A stretch of DNA of 64,000 nt from Gammaproteobacteria bacterium (GCA_024230095.1 JAAERS010000271.1:39523-103522), one strand, 5' to 3'; positions 9,123-18,417 are shown, counted from the stretch's first letter. The notes: generated by a model from the letters alone, not told the origin. Translations and numbers: made by a program.

Positions 9123-9157
9123 TGCGACCTTTCGACTTCTTTAGGCAAGCAATCACC

Positions 9158-9583
9158 ATGAAGGTAGTAACAGGCGTTGTCGGCAATGACATTCACGTTG
9201 TCGCCAACCGCTTAATAGATCTGTCTCTCAAAGCCCGAGGCTATGAGGTGTTTAACCTTGGGGTAAACACCTATCTAGAGGAATTTTTTGACGCCGTGGT
9301 AGAAACGGGGGCTGATATTTTATTAATTTCCTCTCTCAACGGCGAAGCCGAAGGCTGGGGCCGAGAGGTTAAAGCCCTGAAAGCAGAGTACAAGGGTTTG
9401 GACGACCTGATCATGATGATTGGTGGTAACCTTACCGTGGGAACAGGCAGTGCCGACGATATTGTTCCAAAATACAAAAACTATGGTTTTGATCTAGTTT
9501 GTCATCAAATCGACCTCAACACTGGCCTAGATATGCTAGCCGATTTTATTCAGCAACAACCGGCTAAGAGCACAGCATTATGA
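9158..9583 (+). CDS. glmS: Glutamate (methylaspartate) mutase S subunit, B12-binding
   Basis: A 141-residue cobalamin-binding domain protein. The base-off/His-on motif reads GNDIHVVAN, with Asp11 and His13 as the catalytic cobalt-ligand pair. The usual glycine of the D-x-H-x-x-G motif is Ala16. The ISSLNGEAE and MIGGNLTVG segments are the other family B12-contact loops. With the E subunit it rearranges L-glutamate to (2S,3S)-3-methylaspartate by a radical mechanism. ATG 9158 is supported by the promoter at 9117 and by the family start. Its stop overlaps the E subunit start (ATGA). The gene name glmS here means glutamate mutase, not glucosamine synthase (mutS is also used). Confidence 0.88.
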   Translation: MKVVTGVVGNDIHVVANRLIDLSLKARGYEVFNLGVNTYLEEFFDAVVETGADILLISSLNGEAEGWGREVKALKAEYKGLDDLIMMIGGNLTVGTGSADDIVPKYKNYGFDLVCHQIDLNTGLDMLADFIQQQPAKSTAL

Positions 9584-10944
9584 GTTTGCTACAAGAAGAA
9601 AGAGAGATCATTCTGGGCAATGAATATGTGGAAGCCTTTGATTTTGCCGAAGTAGAAGAGTTTGTTAAAAACGCCAATAAAGAGCTGTTTATCTCCCATC
9701 ACTTTAAACACAGCAACAAGATGCTGGTGCAACCCCGTGGTGGTTTCCCTACCTACAATAAACAGTTTGCTCTTAATGAATTTTTTGTTAACGCCAATGT
9801 TGATGTCTTGCCGCTTACCATCGACTCCAATACGCGTCTGAACGATTATAGTACCGCCGCAAGAATGCTGCGCTTGAGTGAAGAAAACGACGTTGATATG
9901 CTTAACGGTTACCCACTGGTCAACCATGGTTATCGCACCACACGTAAAATGGTCACTCACTTCAACAAGCCCGTGAGTCTGCGCCATGGCACCCCTGACG
10001 CCCGTTTGCTGATTGAACAGGCTATCGCCTCGGGTATCTTTGATATAGAGGGCGGCCCCATTACTTACCTGCTGCCCTATTCCAAAAACTTTCCCTTAGA
10101 CAAGGCCTTCTTGTACTGGAAGTATGTGGAACAGGTTTGTGCCAACTACTCACAATTGAACGAACCCATTAACCGTGAGTCTTTTGGCCCCTTAACGGCA
10201 ACCCTTGTACCGCCATCTATTACCATTGTCATTCAGCTATTGGAGATGCTGCTGTCGCTGCAAGAAGGTGTTAAATCCTTCTCCGTGTCCTTCGCTCAGC
10301 AAGGCTCCATGATGCAAGATATCGTCACTGGCCACGTAATCAAAAAGTTAGCCCGGCATTACGCCGAGCAAACCGGTTGTGGTGATGCCAGCATTCATCT
10401 GGTATATCACCAGTGGATGGGGGCCTTTCCGACGGACCAGAACTTTGCCGAACAACTGATTAGCGTTGCTACCACCGTAGCCGCCATGGTTGGTGCTGAC
10501 AAAATTATTACCAAGACCAAGCAAGAGGCAGCGGGCATTCCCACCAAAGAGGCCAATGCTGAAACTGTGGCCAATACCCAGTATTCCCTGCGTATCTTGA
10601 ATGGATTACCCAACATCACCGACCCCGAAGAAGAAGAAATTCTCACAGCCGAGGTCATGGCCATTATGGAAGCGGTATTCAATGATCCAGCGGATACTTT
10701 GTGGCGCAAAGTGTTTAACAGCATCAAAAATGGCATTATTGACGTACCTTTCTCGCCACACATTATTAACCATAATGAAATGATCACCATTCGTGATGCC
10801 AACAAAAACATTCGCATCATCAAACGCGGCAATGTGCCCATTCCTGACCGCTGCTTTGCCTATGAAAAGGCCCAATGTGACCTGACCAAAGACACCACCA
10901 GCATCGTCAATGACATCATTCATGACATCGGGATTATGCAATGA
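9580..10944 (+). CDS. glmE: Glutamate (methylaspartate) mutase E subunit
   Basis: A 454-residue TIM-barrel subunit. Substrate arginines and the catalytic Glu known from the Clostridium cochlearium enzyme have counterparts: Arg53 (VQPRGG), Arg86 (NTRLNDY), Arg135 (SLRHGTPDARLL) and Glu157 (DIEGGPITY). These correspond to Arg66, Arg100, Arg149 and Glu171 at a constant offset of 13-14. INRESFGPLTATLVPPS, YHQWMGAFP and AGIPTKEANAETV are further conserved blocks. The enzyme is about 30 residues shorter than the clostridial protein, mostly at the ends. It is coupled to both neighbours by ATGA overlaps. The active site looks intact, so I expect real 3-methylaspartate production. Confidence 0.9.
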   Translation: MSLLQEEREIILGNEYVEAFDFAEVEEFVKNANKELFISHHFKHSNKMLVQPRGGFPTYNKQFALNEFFVNANVDVLPLTIDSNTRLNDYSTAARMLRLSEENDVDMLNGYPLVNHGYRTTRKMVTHFNKPVSLRHGTPDARLLIEQAIASGIFDIEGGPITYLLPYSKNFPLDKAFLYWKYVEQVCANYSQLNEPINRESFGPLTATLVPPSITIVIQLLEMLLSLQEGVKSFSVSFAQQGSMMQDIVTGHVIKKLARHYAEQTGCGDASIHLVYHQWMGAFPTDQNFAEQLISVATTVAAMVGADKIITKTKQEAAGIPTKEANAETVANTQYSLRILNGLPNITDPEEEEILTAEVMAIMEAVFNDPADTLWRKVFNSIKNGIIDVPFSPHIINHNEMITIRDANKNIRIIKRGNVPIPDRCFAYEKAQCDLTKDTTSIVNDIIHDIGIMQ

Positions 10945-12170
10945 ACATGAGCAACAAGAACCTACTCATCGACGTGGGCAGCACCTACTTTAAACTTTGT
11001 GCGCCGGCTACCAACGGCAGCAAAACACATCTTGAACAGCACTTTCGCAACTTCAACAAGAGCATCTTCAACGACCTGATGCATAAGTGCGGACCAACCA
11101 TCGATCAATTTTCCAAACAGAACGTGTATGTCTGCTCATCAGCCAACGGGGGTCTCAGCACGCTCATCATTGGCCTAACCCATACCTTCTCGTTGAAGTA
11201 TGCTACTAACATTGCCTTTAACTCTGGCATCAATATTATCGACACTATTTTATATCAAGATATTGGCGAAGCCTCGGTGCCCAGTGACCTCATAGATGTA
11301 GTGATTATTGTTGGTGGTATTAGCAGCAAAGCTGGCGCTTTTAATGATGACCTATATCAGTACCTACATGGTGTGAACTACTCCAATGTGGTTTATGTAG
11401 GTAACCAACATGACGCCGCACAGGTGCAACAGCAATTACCCGAGGTAGTGGTGCTACCCAACATCATCGACGACCGTCTGCACATCGTCGAAGAAGACCT
11501 AAAAGCTTACCTAACCAGCCTGTACCAACAGGACATTATGGGCAAAGAAGACATCAAAGATCTGTATGATATTACCAGCAATCAGATCTATTCAACGCCC
11601 TATATTGTCAACCAAACCCTGCCCTTAATTGATGCCAGCTTTTCGGTGGTGAACCCCTTTATTCTATTAGACATCGGTGGCGCCACCACGGACATCCATT
11701 ATTCCAAGGATTTGGTCGATGAGAATATCGTTACCGAAAACGAATTTGACCGTTTAGTGTTTAAAAAGTTAGGTGTTTACAAGTCCCGTGAATCCCTAGT
11801 TTTTGCTGCTAAAGGTAATGAGTTTGTGGGCGAATTGCTCATGCACCTGAACGTAACAGAACATATCTTCGAACAACACAATGACAAGGCCACACGCATC
11901 TTGATGCAGCTGGCCATCTTTTTGGTATTGTGCAAGATGTCCCATTACCGCCAGAGCTACATCAATTTGAAGCTGCTGGCCATCAATTCTATTGTACTCA
12001 CCGGCGGTATCACCAAGGTACTGAGTCAAAGCGAAGTAGAAGACATCATTGGCTTTTTCTACACAAAAATTTTGACCTCCAGCCACAGACCCGTCACTAT
12101 TATGGACACCGACTACGCTATTTGGACTCTGGGCTCACAATCACAACAACCCACCCAGACCGAGCGCTAA
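10941..12170 (+). CDS. glmL: Glutamate mutase accessory protein L (MutL/GlmL, ASKHA ATPase fold)
   Basis: A 409-residue protein with the actin/Hsp70/sugar-kinase nucleotide-binding motifs. LLIDVGSTYFKL at the N-terminus is phosphate-1, ILLDIGGATTDIH near residue 245 is phosphate-2, and IVLTGGITK near 355 is the adenosine motif. This is the GlmL protein that accompanies glutamate mutase genes in most clusters and is thought to act as a reactivating chaperone for the B12 enzyme. Start ATG 10941 overlaps the E subunit stop. It is shorter than the roughly 460-residue proteins of clostridia. An ATG six bases further in is an alternative start. Confidence 0.85.
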   Translation: MNMSNKNLLIDVGSTYFKLCAPATNGSKTHLEQHFRNFNKSIFNDLMHKCGPTIDQFSKQNVYVCSSANGGLSTLIIGLTHTFSLKYATNIAFNSGINIIDTILYQDIGEASVPSDLIDVVIIVGGISSKAGAFNDDLYQYLHGVNYSNVVYVGNQHDAAQVQQQLPEVVVLPNIIDDRLHIVEEDLKAYLTSLYQQDIMGKEDIKDLYDITSNQIYSTPYIVNQTLPLIDASFSVVNPFILLDIGGATTDIHYSKDLVDENIVTENEFDRLVFKKLGVYKSRESLVFAAKGNEFVGELLMHLNVTEHIFEQHNDKATRILMQLAIFLVLCKMSHYRQSYINLKLLAINSIVLTGGITKVLSQSEVEDIIGFFYTKILTSSHRPVTIMDTDYAIWTLGSQSQQPTQTER

Positions 12171-12181
12171 GGAGAAGTATC

Positions 12182-13753
12182 ATGTCTATCAATTGTATCC
12201 GCACTTTACTTGAATACGCTGCTGAATCCCATGCCGATAAGGTAGCTGTAAAGCACGACCACACTAGCATTACTTATGCCGACCTGCTGCGCAAAGCCAA
12301 CCAGATAGCACTGTATTTAGACGAATTAAATCTGCCCGCTAATACGCGCATTGGTGTTTATTCCACCAAGGGCCTAGATCTGGTGATTGCCATTTTGGCC
12401 ACCTTGTCCACCAACCATGTATTGGTACCACTCACCAAATTGTTGCAACCAGAGCAAGTGGAATACATCGTTAAAGACTGTGGAATTAAGGTCATGATCA
12501 CCGATCAGTTAAAGCTGGAAGTGATTGAAAGCATCGCTTTTGATGGCCACATTATCTGCTACGAGGCCGGCAACAAAGACATTGCCTCCTTCGAAGAAAT
12601 TTACAAATACTACAACAAGCCTTATGACTGCCAAGTGAATGGCCATGACAACGCCGTCATCACCTATTCCTTTGGCCTAACTGGCACACCCAAGGGCATC
12701 GTTCTATCACACCGCAACCTAATCGACTCAGCGCGAGTGGTATCCCAATATCTGCAACTACAAGAAGACGACGTTATTTCTGGCTTGCTCATTTTCAACC
12801 TAGACTATGGCCTCAACCAAATATTCTGCTCCTTATACAAACGTGCCACCTTGGCCTTGCACCGCTTTATTTTGCCCGAGGATGCCCTCAACCATATTAT
12901 TAACGACGAAGTTACTGTCTTGGCTCTGATGCCTATCCATATTTCTGAGATGTTTGAGAGTGAAGCTAATCGCCGCCCAAGCGCTCGTTTGTTTGACCAC
13001 CTGCGCACCATTACTTCTTCGGGTGGCAACGTCACCGCCAAAATGGTGAAGGACTGCAAGAGCACCTTCCGCAATGTGGACTTCTATTCCATGCATGGTC
13101 TAACCGAAGCCTTCCGTTCCACCTATTTAGATCCATCACAAATCCAGATCCGGCCTGATTCCATCGGCAAGCCCATCCCTGACGTAGAGCTCTATGTTAT
13201 CAACGAACAGGGCCAAGCCTGTGCCCCACGCGAAGTGGGTGAGCTGATCCATCGTGGCGGTTTTATCTATCGTGGATTTTGGAACGCTCCCGTAGAAACA
13301 GCCGAGCGCTTTAAGTCCGTGCACATTCTCAAGGACGTTATTGATTTAGAAGGCCAGCTAGCTGACGAACTAGTTGTGGCCACCGGCGACTATGTATACC
13401 GTGACGAAGAAGGCTACTTCTACTTTGTGGGACGCCATGATGACATGATCAAAACGCGAGGTTTCCGCGTATCACCTTACGAAGTAGAATCCGTGGTAAA
13501 AAAGAACATTCCACAGATTTCCCAATGTGCCGTGTTTGGCATGCCCAACGAAGCCATTGAAGAAGAAATTGTTTTAGTCTACAGCGCACCCAGTGAAATT
13601 TCTGACAAAGAAATTCAGTTTGAGCTGAAAAAGCACCTAGCTTCCTACATGCTGCCCAGCCGCATTGTCTTCAAAAAATCCCTACCACTAGTGCAAAGTG
13701 ACAAAAACCGCGTCAACAAAGAAGTGTTACAAAAAGAACTGGCGCAGTTGTAA
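12182..13753 (+). CDS. AMP-forming acyl/amino-acid ligase (VinN-like candidate)
   Basis: A 523-residue adenylating enzyme of the ANL superfamily. The P-loop reads SFGLTGTPKG (163-172), followed by SHRNL. The substrate-pocket A4 region is FNLDYGLNQ (about 205-213). The A5-like SMHGLTEAFRST, the A7 ATGDYVYRDEEGYF, the A8 hinge GRHDDMIKTRGFRVSPYEVE and a C-terminal lysine (Lys508) in SDKNRVNK are present. The last replaces the usual GK with DK. AAGGAG sits before ATG 12182, 11 bases after glmL. In vicenistatin biosynthesis a glutamate mutase pair is followed by VinN, which adenylates 3-methylaspartate for loading on a carrier protein. The arrangement suggests the same here, but no carrier protein gene is in the operon. 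Confidence 0.85.
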   Translation: MSINCIRTLLEYAAESHADKVAVKHDHTSITYADLLRKANQIALYLDELNLPANTRIGVYSTKGLDLVIAILATLSTNHVLVPLTKLLQPEQVEYIVKDCGIKVMITDQLKLEVIESIAFDGHIICYEAGNKDIASFEEIYKYYNKPYDCQVNGHDNAVITYSFGLTGTPKGIVLSHRNLIDSARVVSQYLQLQEDDVISGLLIFNLDYGLNQIFCSLYKRATLALHRFILPEDALNHIINDEVTVLALMPIHISEMFESEANRRPSARLFDHLRTITSSGGNVTAKMVKDCKSTFRNVDFYSMHGLTEAFRSTYLDPSQIQIRPDSIGKPIPDVELYVINEQGQACAPREVGELIHRGGFIYRGFWNAPVETAERFKSVHILKDVIDLEGQLADELVVATGDYVYRDEEGYFYFVGRHDDMIKTRGFRVSPYEVESVVKKNIPQISQCAVFGMPNEAIEEEIVLVYSAPSEISDKEIQFELKKHLASYMLPSRIVFKKSLPLVQSDKNRVNKEVLQKELAQL

Positions 13754-13764
13754 TTCCATCCGAG

Positions 13765-13792
13765 AAGAGCATATTTAGCACAATATGCTCTT
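13765..13792 (+). terminator. Hairpin ending the glutamate mutase operon
   Basis: An 11-bp perfect stem (AAGAGCATATT / AATATGCTCTT) with a six-base loop lies 12 bases after the ligase stop. The 3' arm ends in TTT followed by C, so the T-run is short. It closes a five-gene region with no further plus-strand gene. The remainder of the 13793-13955 gap shows nothing I recognise. Confidence 0.65.
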
Positions 13793-13955
13793 TCACAAAT
13801 GCCATGGACATTAACCTCATTTGCCCTAAGCCCAATATGACAAGGGCGCTGCCAACCCAGGCACTGTATTAGTTTGACACCTTTATGCCACTAGCAACGT
13901 GCGACTCCAGCACACCTGGCAACAAGCATTGGCTCTAAATACAGGGGGATCATTG

Positions 13956-15437
13956 TTAGCTGGCTGCGGATAGCAACTGATACTCCGACAAGGCAAAATG
14001 GTCTGTCATGCCGCTAATGTAATCCACCAATAGTCTTGCTCGGTGATAAAATTCCAGCATAGCGAGTTGCTCGCCTGTGGCACGGGTTGCCACCTGTTCA
14101 ACGGCCAGCCTGTAGGTGCGCTTGTGTTTACTGGGTAGTTTATGAAATAGGCGTGTTTCTATGGGGTAACCCTTGAGCGACTCACCTTCAGAGCTGGCAA
14201 GCTCGGTGAACTGTGCGTATGGCAGTGGCAGCAGTGGCTGGTAGATTTGTAGGAGACCACGAATCACTGTCACACCTTTTAGCTCTAGATTTTCCACCTC
14301 TGGCGTACAAAAAACATGGCTTAGAGCTACCTTCTTTAAGGTCTTTGCCGCCAAGCTGCAAACATCATTGCCCTCAATGAGCGAGCCATCATAGGTACCA
14401 TCAAAAACCGCTTCATGGTTTTCTATATAAGCTTGCGTGGCTTGGGCTACCAAAGCATTCACAAAGCGCGTGCGTAAAGCCAGAATATACTCATGGTCCT
14501 TGTCTAACTGCTCTTTGTTGTAAGCTTCATCGGCCGCCAATAGCATGCGTGGTAAAAAGTTTTTTTCTTCTACCCCAAGATAATCCAAGTGCTGGGTCAG
14601 GTTATACCATTGCTGCAATAAGAGGTCGTGCAGTTGCCGTATGGACACGATGCCCTTATCCACAGCATCGACTAAGTCGGCAATACAGTAAGAAATATCA
14701 TCAGCCGCTTCCATCACATAAGCCAATGGAAAACGGCAACCTGGGGATATTTGTAAGGTTTCACTAATCGCTTTATACAGGTTTTGTTCGGCGTAATAAT
14801 AACCGGGTTTCTTTTGCCTATAGGCATTGGGGCTATTTGATGCAGGTTTAGGCTGCCCTGCCATACGGGTATATTTGAACAGGCAGGCCAACTGCGAGTA
14901 GGTGAGATTCAAACCCTGCAAACTATGTAAAATGCGCAATCCTTGGGCGTTGCCTTCAAACTGACCAAGGTCGGCTGCTAATGCACTGGCCAAGTCTTGG
15001 CCGGCAAAACGTTGCTGAAACTCAGGTAGCACTTGTTGTTGCAGCCATTGACTCAGCACTTCTTCACCCAAATGCCCAAACGGTGGATTGCCCACATCGT
15101 GCAACAAACACGCCATTTCAATGGCACTAACAAAGCCCTCACCCAGTTCATCTAAACCAGTTACCTGCAACTGCCCCTGTTGCTGTAGCTTTTGTAAAAT
15201 AGACTTCGCAATATGGCGCCCCACTTGTGTCACTTCCAAAGAATGCGTTAACCGACTGCGTACAGCAGCATTGGTTTCTAAGGGGAATACTTGGGTTTTC
15301 TGCTGCAAACGACGCACGGCCGCCGAGTTGATGGCTCGCCCCCGGTCACTTTCCATTTCTTCATTAAAATCACGGTCCGCTACAGAAGATAGGCGGTGCC
15401 GAATAGGCTGTAGTTTGAGGCGGTAGTCCAGAGTCAT
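13956..15437 (-). CDS. dgt: Deoxyguanosinetriphosphate triphosphohydrolase
   Basis: A 493-residue HD-domain enzyme that hydrolyses dGTP to deoxyguanosine and triphosphate. The N-terminal ESDRGRAINSAAVRRLQQKTQVF block is nearly the same as in Escherichia Dgt, and length agrees (505 in E. coli). The HD metal-site residues are visible in RLTHSLEV, CLLHDVGNPPFGH and, further on, EAADDISYCIADLVDA. The start ATG 15437 gives the expected N-terminus. It is divergent from the DUF1059 gene. In the cell it helps control dNTP pools and resists some phages; there is no phage-defence context here. Confidence 0.93.
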   Translation of the reverse strand: MTLDYRLKLQPIRHRLSSVADRDFNEEMESDRGRAINSAAVRRLQQKTQVFPLETNAAVRSRLTHSLEVTQVGRHIAKSILQKLQQQGQLQVTGLDELGEGFVSAIEMACLLHDVGNPPFGHLGEEVLSQWLQQQVLPEFQQRFAGQDLASALAADLGQFEGNAQGLRILHSLQGLNLTYSQLACLFKYTRMAGQPKPASNSPNAYRQKKPGYYYAEQNLYKAISETLQISPGCRFPLAYVMEAADDISYCIADLVDAVDKGIVSIRQLHDLLLQQWYNLTQHLDYLGVEEKNFLPRMLLAADEAYNKEQLDKDHEYILALRTRFVNALVAQATQAYIENHEAVFDGTYDGSLIEGNDVCSLAAKTLKKVALSHVFCTPEVENLELKGVTVIRGLLQIYQPLLPLPYAQFTELASSEGESLKGYPIETRLFHKLPSKHKRTYRLAVEQVATRATGEQLAMLEFYHRARLLVDYISGMTDHFALSEYQLLSAAS

Positions 15438-15510
15438 GGGGCAAGTTCTTTTTTTCTTGATCGAAAATGGGGTCTATGCTTAATTAAAGACTAACAAACG
15501 GAGTATGCCA

Positions 15511-15747
15511 ATGAAAACCATGACCTGCAACCAGCTTGGCGGCGCTTGTGAGCAAGCATTTCAAGCCAAGACGTTTGATGAAATGGTGCAGCTAAGCAAA
15601 GCCCATGCCACGCAAATGATGCAACAGCAAGAGTCTACCCACCTGGCCGCGATGCAAAAAATGGGGGCATTGATGAAAGACCCCGCCACCATGCAAGCTT
15701 GGTTTACGCGCAAGCTTGCTGAATTTGATGCCTTGCCAGTCGATTAA
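15511..15747 (+). CDS. DUF1059 small protein
   Basis: A 78-residue protein matching the short DUF1059 family. MKTMTCNQLGGACEQAF carries the conserved Cys-x6-Cys (here CNQLGGAC), followed by DEMVQLSKAHATQM. It is thought to be a small metal-binding protein, without a proven role. ATG 15511 is preferred over ATG 15505 because GGAG at 15500-15503 is then 7 bases away. It is convergent with OsmC. Confidence 0.75.
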   Translation: MKTMTCNQLGGACEQAFQAKTFDEMVQLSKAHATQMMQQQESTHLAAMQKMGALMKDPATMQAWFTRKLAEFDALPVD

Positions 15748-15774
15748 GTGTGAAAAAACAAAGTGCCACTGTGG

Positions 15775-16221
15775 TTATCGTGCTTGCACCACTACTTGTG
15801 ATTTCAACGAGTTAGCAATAAAACACCTTTTGTGGGCACCATGGTGGATGCGATCCAGTACTTCGGGGCTGGGTACGGCATGCACGAAGGCGACTTTAGG
15901 GCGTAAGATGATTTTGGTAATAGCCATAGCCCCCGTGTCATCTTTACCTAGTATGGCGGTAGCTTCATCTTCATAGCTGGCCACCGAAAACCCCCTGATT
16001 TGCGCAATTGCCAAGAAAAACAGCATATGACAGCTAGACACGGAGCCGGTTAATATCTGTTCTGGATCCGCCATACCTGGATCACCCAAAAAATCGGCTG
16101 CCGCAGATAGGCCCAACTGTTGTTTGCCATCCACATTTAACACATGATTACGGCTGTACTCTCCATCTATCTCAGCATGGGGCTGATTATTCCAAGCGAT
16201 ATTAACGGTATGCTCACTCAT
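15775..16221 (-). CDS. OsmC/Ohr-family peroxiredoxin
   Basis: A 148-residue OsmC-fold protein. The two redox cysteines are in SVSSCHMLFFLAIA (peroxidatic) and HKRCFIANSLKS (resolving). The family reduces organic hydroperoxides using lipoylated proteins as reductant. AAGGA precedes the ATG by a normal distance. Whether it belongs to the OsmC or YhfA-like subgroup is not clear. It lies between the convergent DUF1059 gene and recD, and an own promoter is likely since it is transcribed away from nothing but the 90-base gap to recD downstream. Confidence 0.82.
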   Translation of the reverse strand: MSEHTVNIAWNNQPHAEIDGEYSRNHVLNVDGKQQLGLSAAADFLGDPGMADPEQILTGSVSSCHMLFFLAIAQIRGFSVASYEDEATAILGKDDTGAMAITKIILRPKVAFVHAVPSPEVLDRIHHGAHKRCFIANSLKSQVVVQAR

Positions 16222-16311
16222 GGTCGAATTCCTTTTGAGTAATGGTATTAGTTATCATGACAGTCACAGCAGGCTTGGTATTGTTACAGATCAAAATAAT
16301 ATTAGATTTTA

Positions 16312-18417
16312 TTAATGTACAGCCAAACGATTCATCAGGCCACTGGCACGCACCACCTTTTTGGTCATGGTCTGCTCCAGTATTTGCTCATTCCCATAAA
16401 TCAACGAAAACGTGTGCTTCGCTCTGGTAATGCCTGTATATAGTAGCTCTTTGGTCAGCACCGGATTGCCGCGATCTGGCAACATCAACAAAGTATGGTC
16501 AAATTCAGAGCCTTGTGATTTATGTACAGTCATGGCAAAAACAGTTTCCACGGCCCGTAAACGGCTAGGCAATACCCACCTAACTCCACCAGCACCATCG
16601 CTAAATACCACCCGTAACAGAATGTCGCCAGACTCAGAATCTGCATAAGGCAAACACACGCCCATATCACCATTCATCAGTTTTAAGTGGTAATCATTAC
16701 GGCTCACCATCACTGGACGGCCTGCATACCAATCGGCCTCGGTATCACTCAAGTATCCAGCCTGCCGCAACAAATCTTGTATTAAGTCATTCATGCCGTC
16801 CACACCCCATTGCCCCTGACGCAACGCCACCAGCAATTGGAACTGGCCATGTGCCGTTAGCACTGCGCGCCCCCATTGGTCCAATGAACTGGCTTGCGGC
16901 CCCACATTTACCAGTTGCAAATACTCCGCGTAGCCCTGCGTTAACAGGGTTGTGACTTCGGCCGTCAGCCACTGTCCAGAAGTTGATACACCCGCCACCG
17001 TTTGTGCAAATAACTGCAATTGCCGGGCGCGTTTTTGTTTCTTCGCCAAGCTTTGCTCTTGCTGCACTATAGCGTGTAAATCTAGCAGTGGCATCAAGCT
17101 AGGCTGACCGTTATACAAGCCCTCATTTACCAAACTGGCCAAGGCATGAATGCTGCCTCCTTGCTGAAAACGATGGCTGGTACGCAACATGGTCGTAGTC
17201 TGTGCCAACGCACTCGCCTGCTGAGCCAAATACCTCTGGGGGATAACGTCACCACTCATGGCTTGCAACCATGCTTGGGTTTGTGGCAGATAGTGGCCCC
17301 TCTGAGCATCAGCACAAAGGTCTCCCAATACGGAACCAGCTTCTACTGAGGCCAACTGATCTTTATCACCAATCAGTATCAAGCGTGTGTGGGCATCCAG
17401 TGCCTGCACTAATGCTGCCATCATTTCTATATCAACCATAGACGCTTCATCAATCACCACCACATCAGCAGCCAACGGGTTATTGGCATGATGCCGAAAC
17501 TGACGGCTATTGGGCACGGTGCCCAGCAACCGGTGCAGTGTTGTCACCTCAGAAGGGATCGCCATACGCAAATCAGATGCATCATAATGCTCACCTGCAG
17601 GAAATTGCTGGCGCTGCAAATTACCAGCAATTGACTCATTCAGGCGCGCGGCCGCTTTGCCCGTTGGTGCTGCCAACTTGATGTGCAAAGGCATTAACTG
17701 TTGCGCCAACTGCAACGCTTGCAGTAAGGCCAATAGGCGCAATACGGTGGTCGTTTTGCCGGTGCCAGGGCCTCCGGTAATAATAGCGAATTGGCTAGGT
17801 GCCGATAAAGCCACCGCCGCACGCTGCCAGTCCACAAGCTCGCCCTCTGGCAAGGCCCCAGTAAACAAAGCGTCAATAATTGCCTTGGCTTGCGGTGGCA
17901 ACTGTCTGTTAAATTGCCCCCTCTGAATAATAAAATTAGCCAACACCTGTTCACACTGCCAATAACGCCGCAGGTATAATAAGCTCTGCTGGTGACGTAG
18001 CTCCAGCACCAGGGGTGTACTGGCTGCTGCACCCTGCAGCAACTGCGAACCATGGGACGCACCCATGACCGCTACCGCTTGGCAGGCCTGAATATCAGCC
18101 AGCCACTGCACCAAGGTTAGATTGCTCACTAAATCCAATAAGTCACCTTCAAACCCTCGCTTTAGGGGTAATAATTCCAAGGGTACTCGCTCATCTTTGG
18201 CCAGACCAAAGTAAGCCAATGGGTCAGCCATTACCGCGGCTAGATCAACACACACATGCCCCATGGCACTATGTCGACTCGCCAAGAGCACAGCTAAGGA
18301 CTGACTATCACTGAGGGCTTGATCTTGTTGTCGTTGAATCAGATCCAACAGTGCCAAGTCTACCTCGCGCACAATTTGCAACTGCTGAGCCTGCTGAACA
18401 AGAGGGCTTAATCTCAT
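16312..18417 (-). CDS. recD: Exodeoxyribonuclease V alpha subunit
   Basis: A 701-residue superfamily 1B 5'-3' helicase, the fast motor of RecBCD. The Walker A motif is ITGGPGTGKTTTVLRLL, the DE-box is VVIDEASMVDIEM, and motif VI-like TVHKSQGSEF and LLYTGITRAK lie near the C-terminus. The length is slightly above the 608 of E. coli. The ATG overlaps the recB stop (ATGA), so it is the last gene of the operon recC-recB-recD. Role: double-strand break resection and degradation of foreign linear DNA. Confidence 0.93.
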   Translation of the reverse strand: MRLSPLVQQAQQLQIVREVDLALLDLIQRQQDQALSDSQSLAVLLASRHSAMGHVCVDLAAVMADPLAYFGLAKDERVPLELLPLKRGFEGDLLDLVSNLTLVQWLADIQACQAVAVMGASHGSQLLQGAAASTPLVLELRHQQSLLYLRRYWQCEQVLANFIIQRGQFNRQLPPQAKAIIDALFTGALPEGELVDWQRAAVALSAPSQFAIITGGPGTGKTTTVLRLLALLQALQLAQQLMPLHIKLAAPTGKAAARLNESIAGNLQRQQFPAGEHYDASDLRMAIPSEVTTLHRLLGTVPNSRQFRHHANNPLAADVVVIDEASMVDIEMMAALVQALDAHTRLILIGDKDQLASVEAGSVLGDLCADAQRGHYLPQTQAWLQAMSGDVIPQRYLAQQASALAQTTTMLRTSHRFQQGGSIHALASLVNEGLYNGQPSLMPLLDLHAIVQQEQSLAKKQKRARQLQLFAQTVAGVSTSGQWLTAEVTTLLTQGYAEYLQLVNVGPQASSLDQWGRAVLTAHGQFQLLVALRQGQWGVDGMNDLIQDLLRQAGYLSDTEADWYAGRPVMVSRNDYHLKLMNGDMGVCLPYADSESGDILLRVVFSDGAGGVRWVLPSRLRAVETVFAMTVHKSQGSEFDHTLLMLPDRGNPVLTKELLYTGITRAKHTFSLIYGNEQILEQTMTKKVVRASGLMNRLAVH

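Noticed and set aside
9122-9157. Longer start for the glutamate mutase S subunit
   Set aside because: The TATAAT at 9117-9122 overlaps it, so these bases are promoter and leader. The family N-terminus begins at 9158.
9034-9157. Cobalamin riboswitch before the B12-dependent mutase genes
   Set aside because: The leader after the promoter is only about 30 bases, far too short for the riboswitch fold, and no B12 box is visible.
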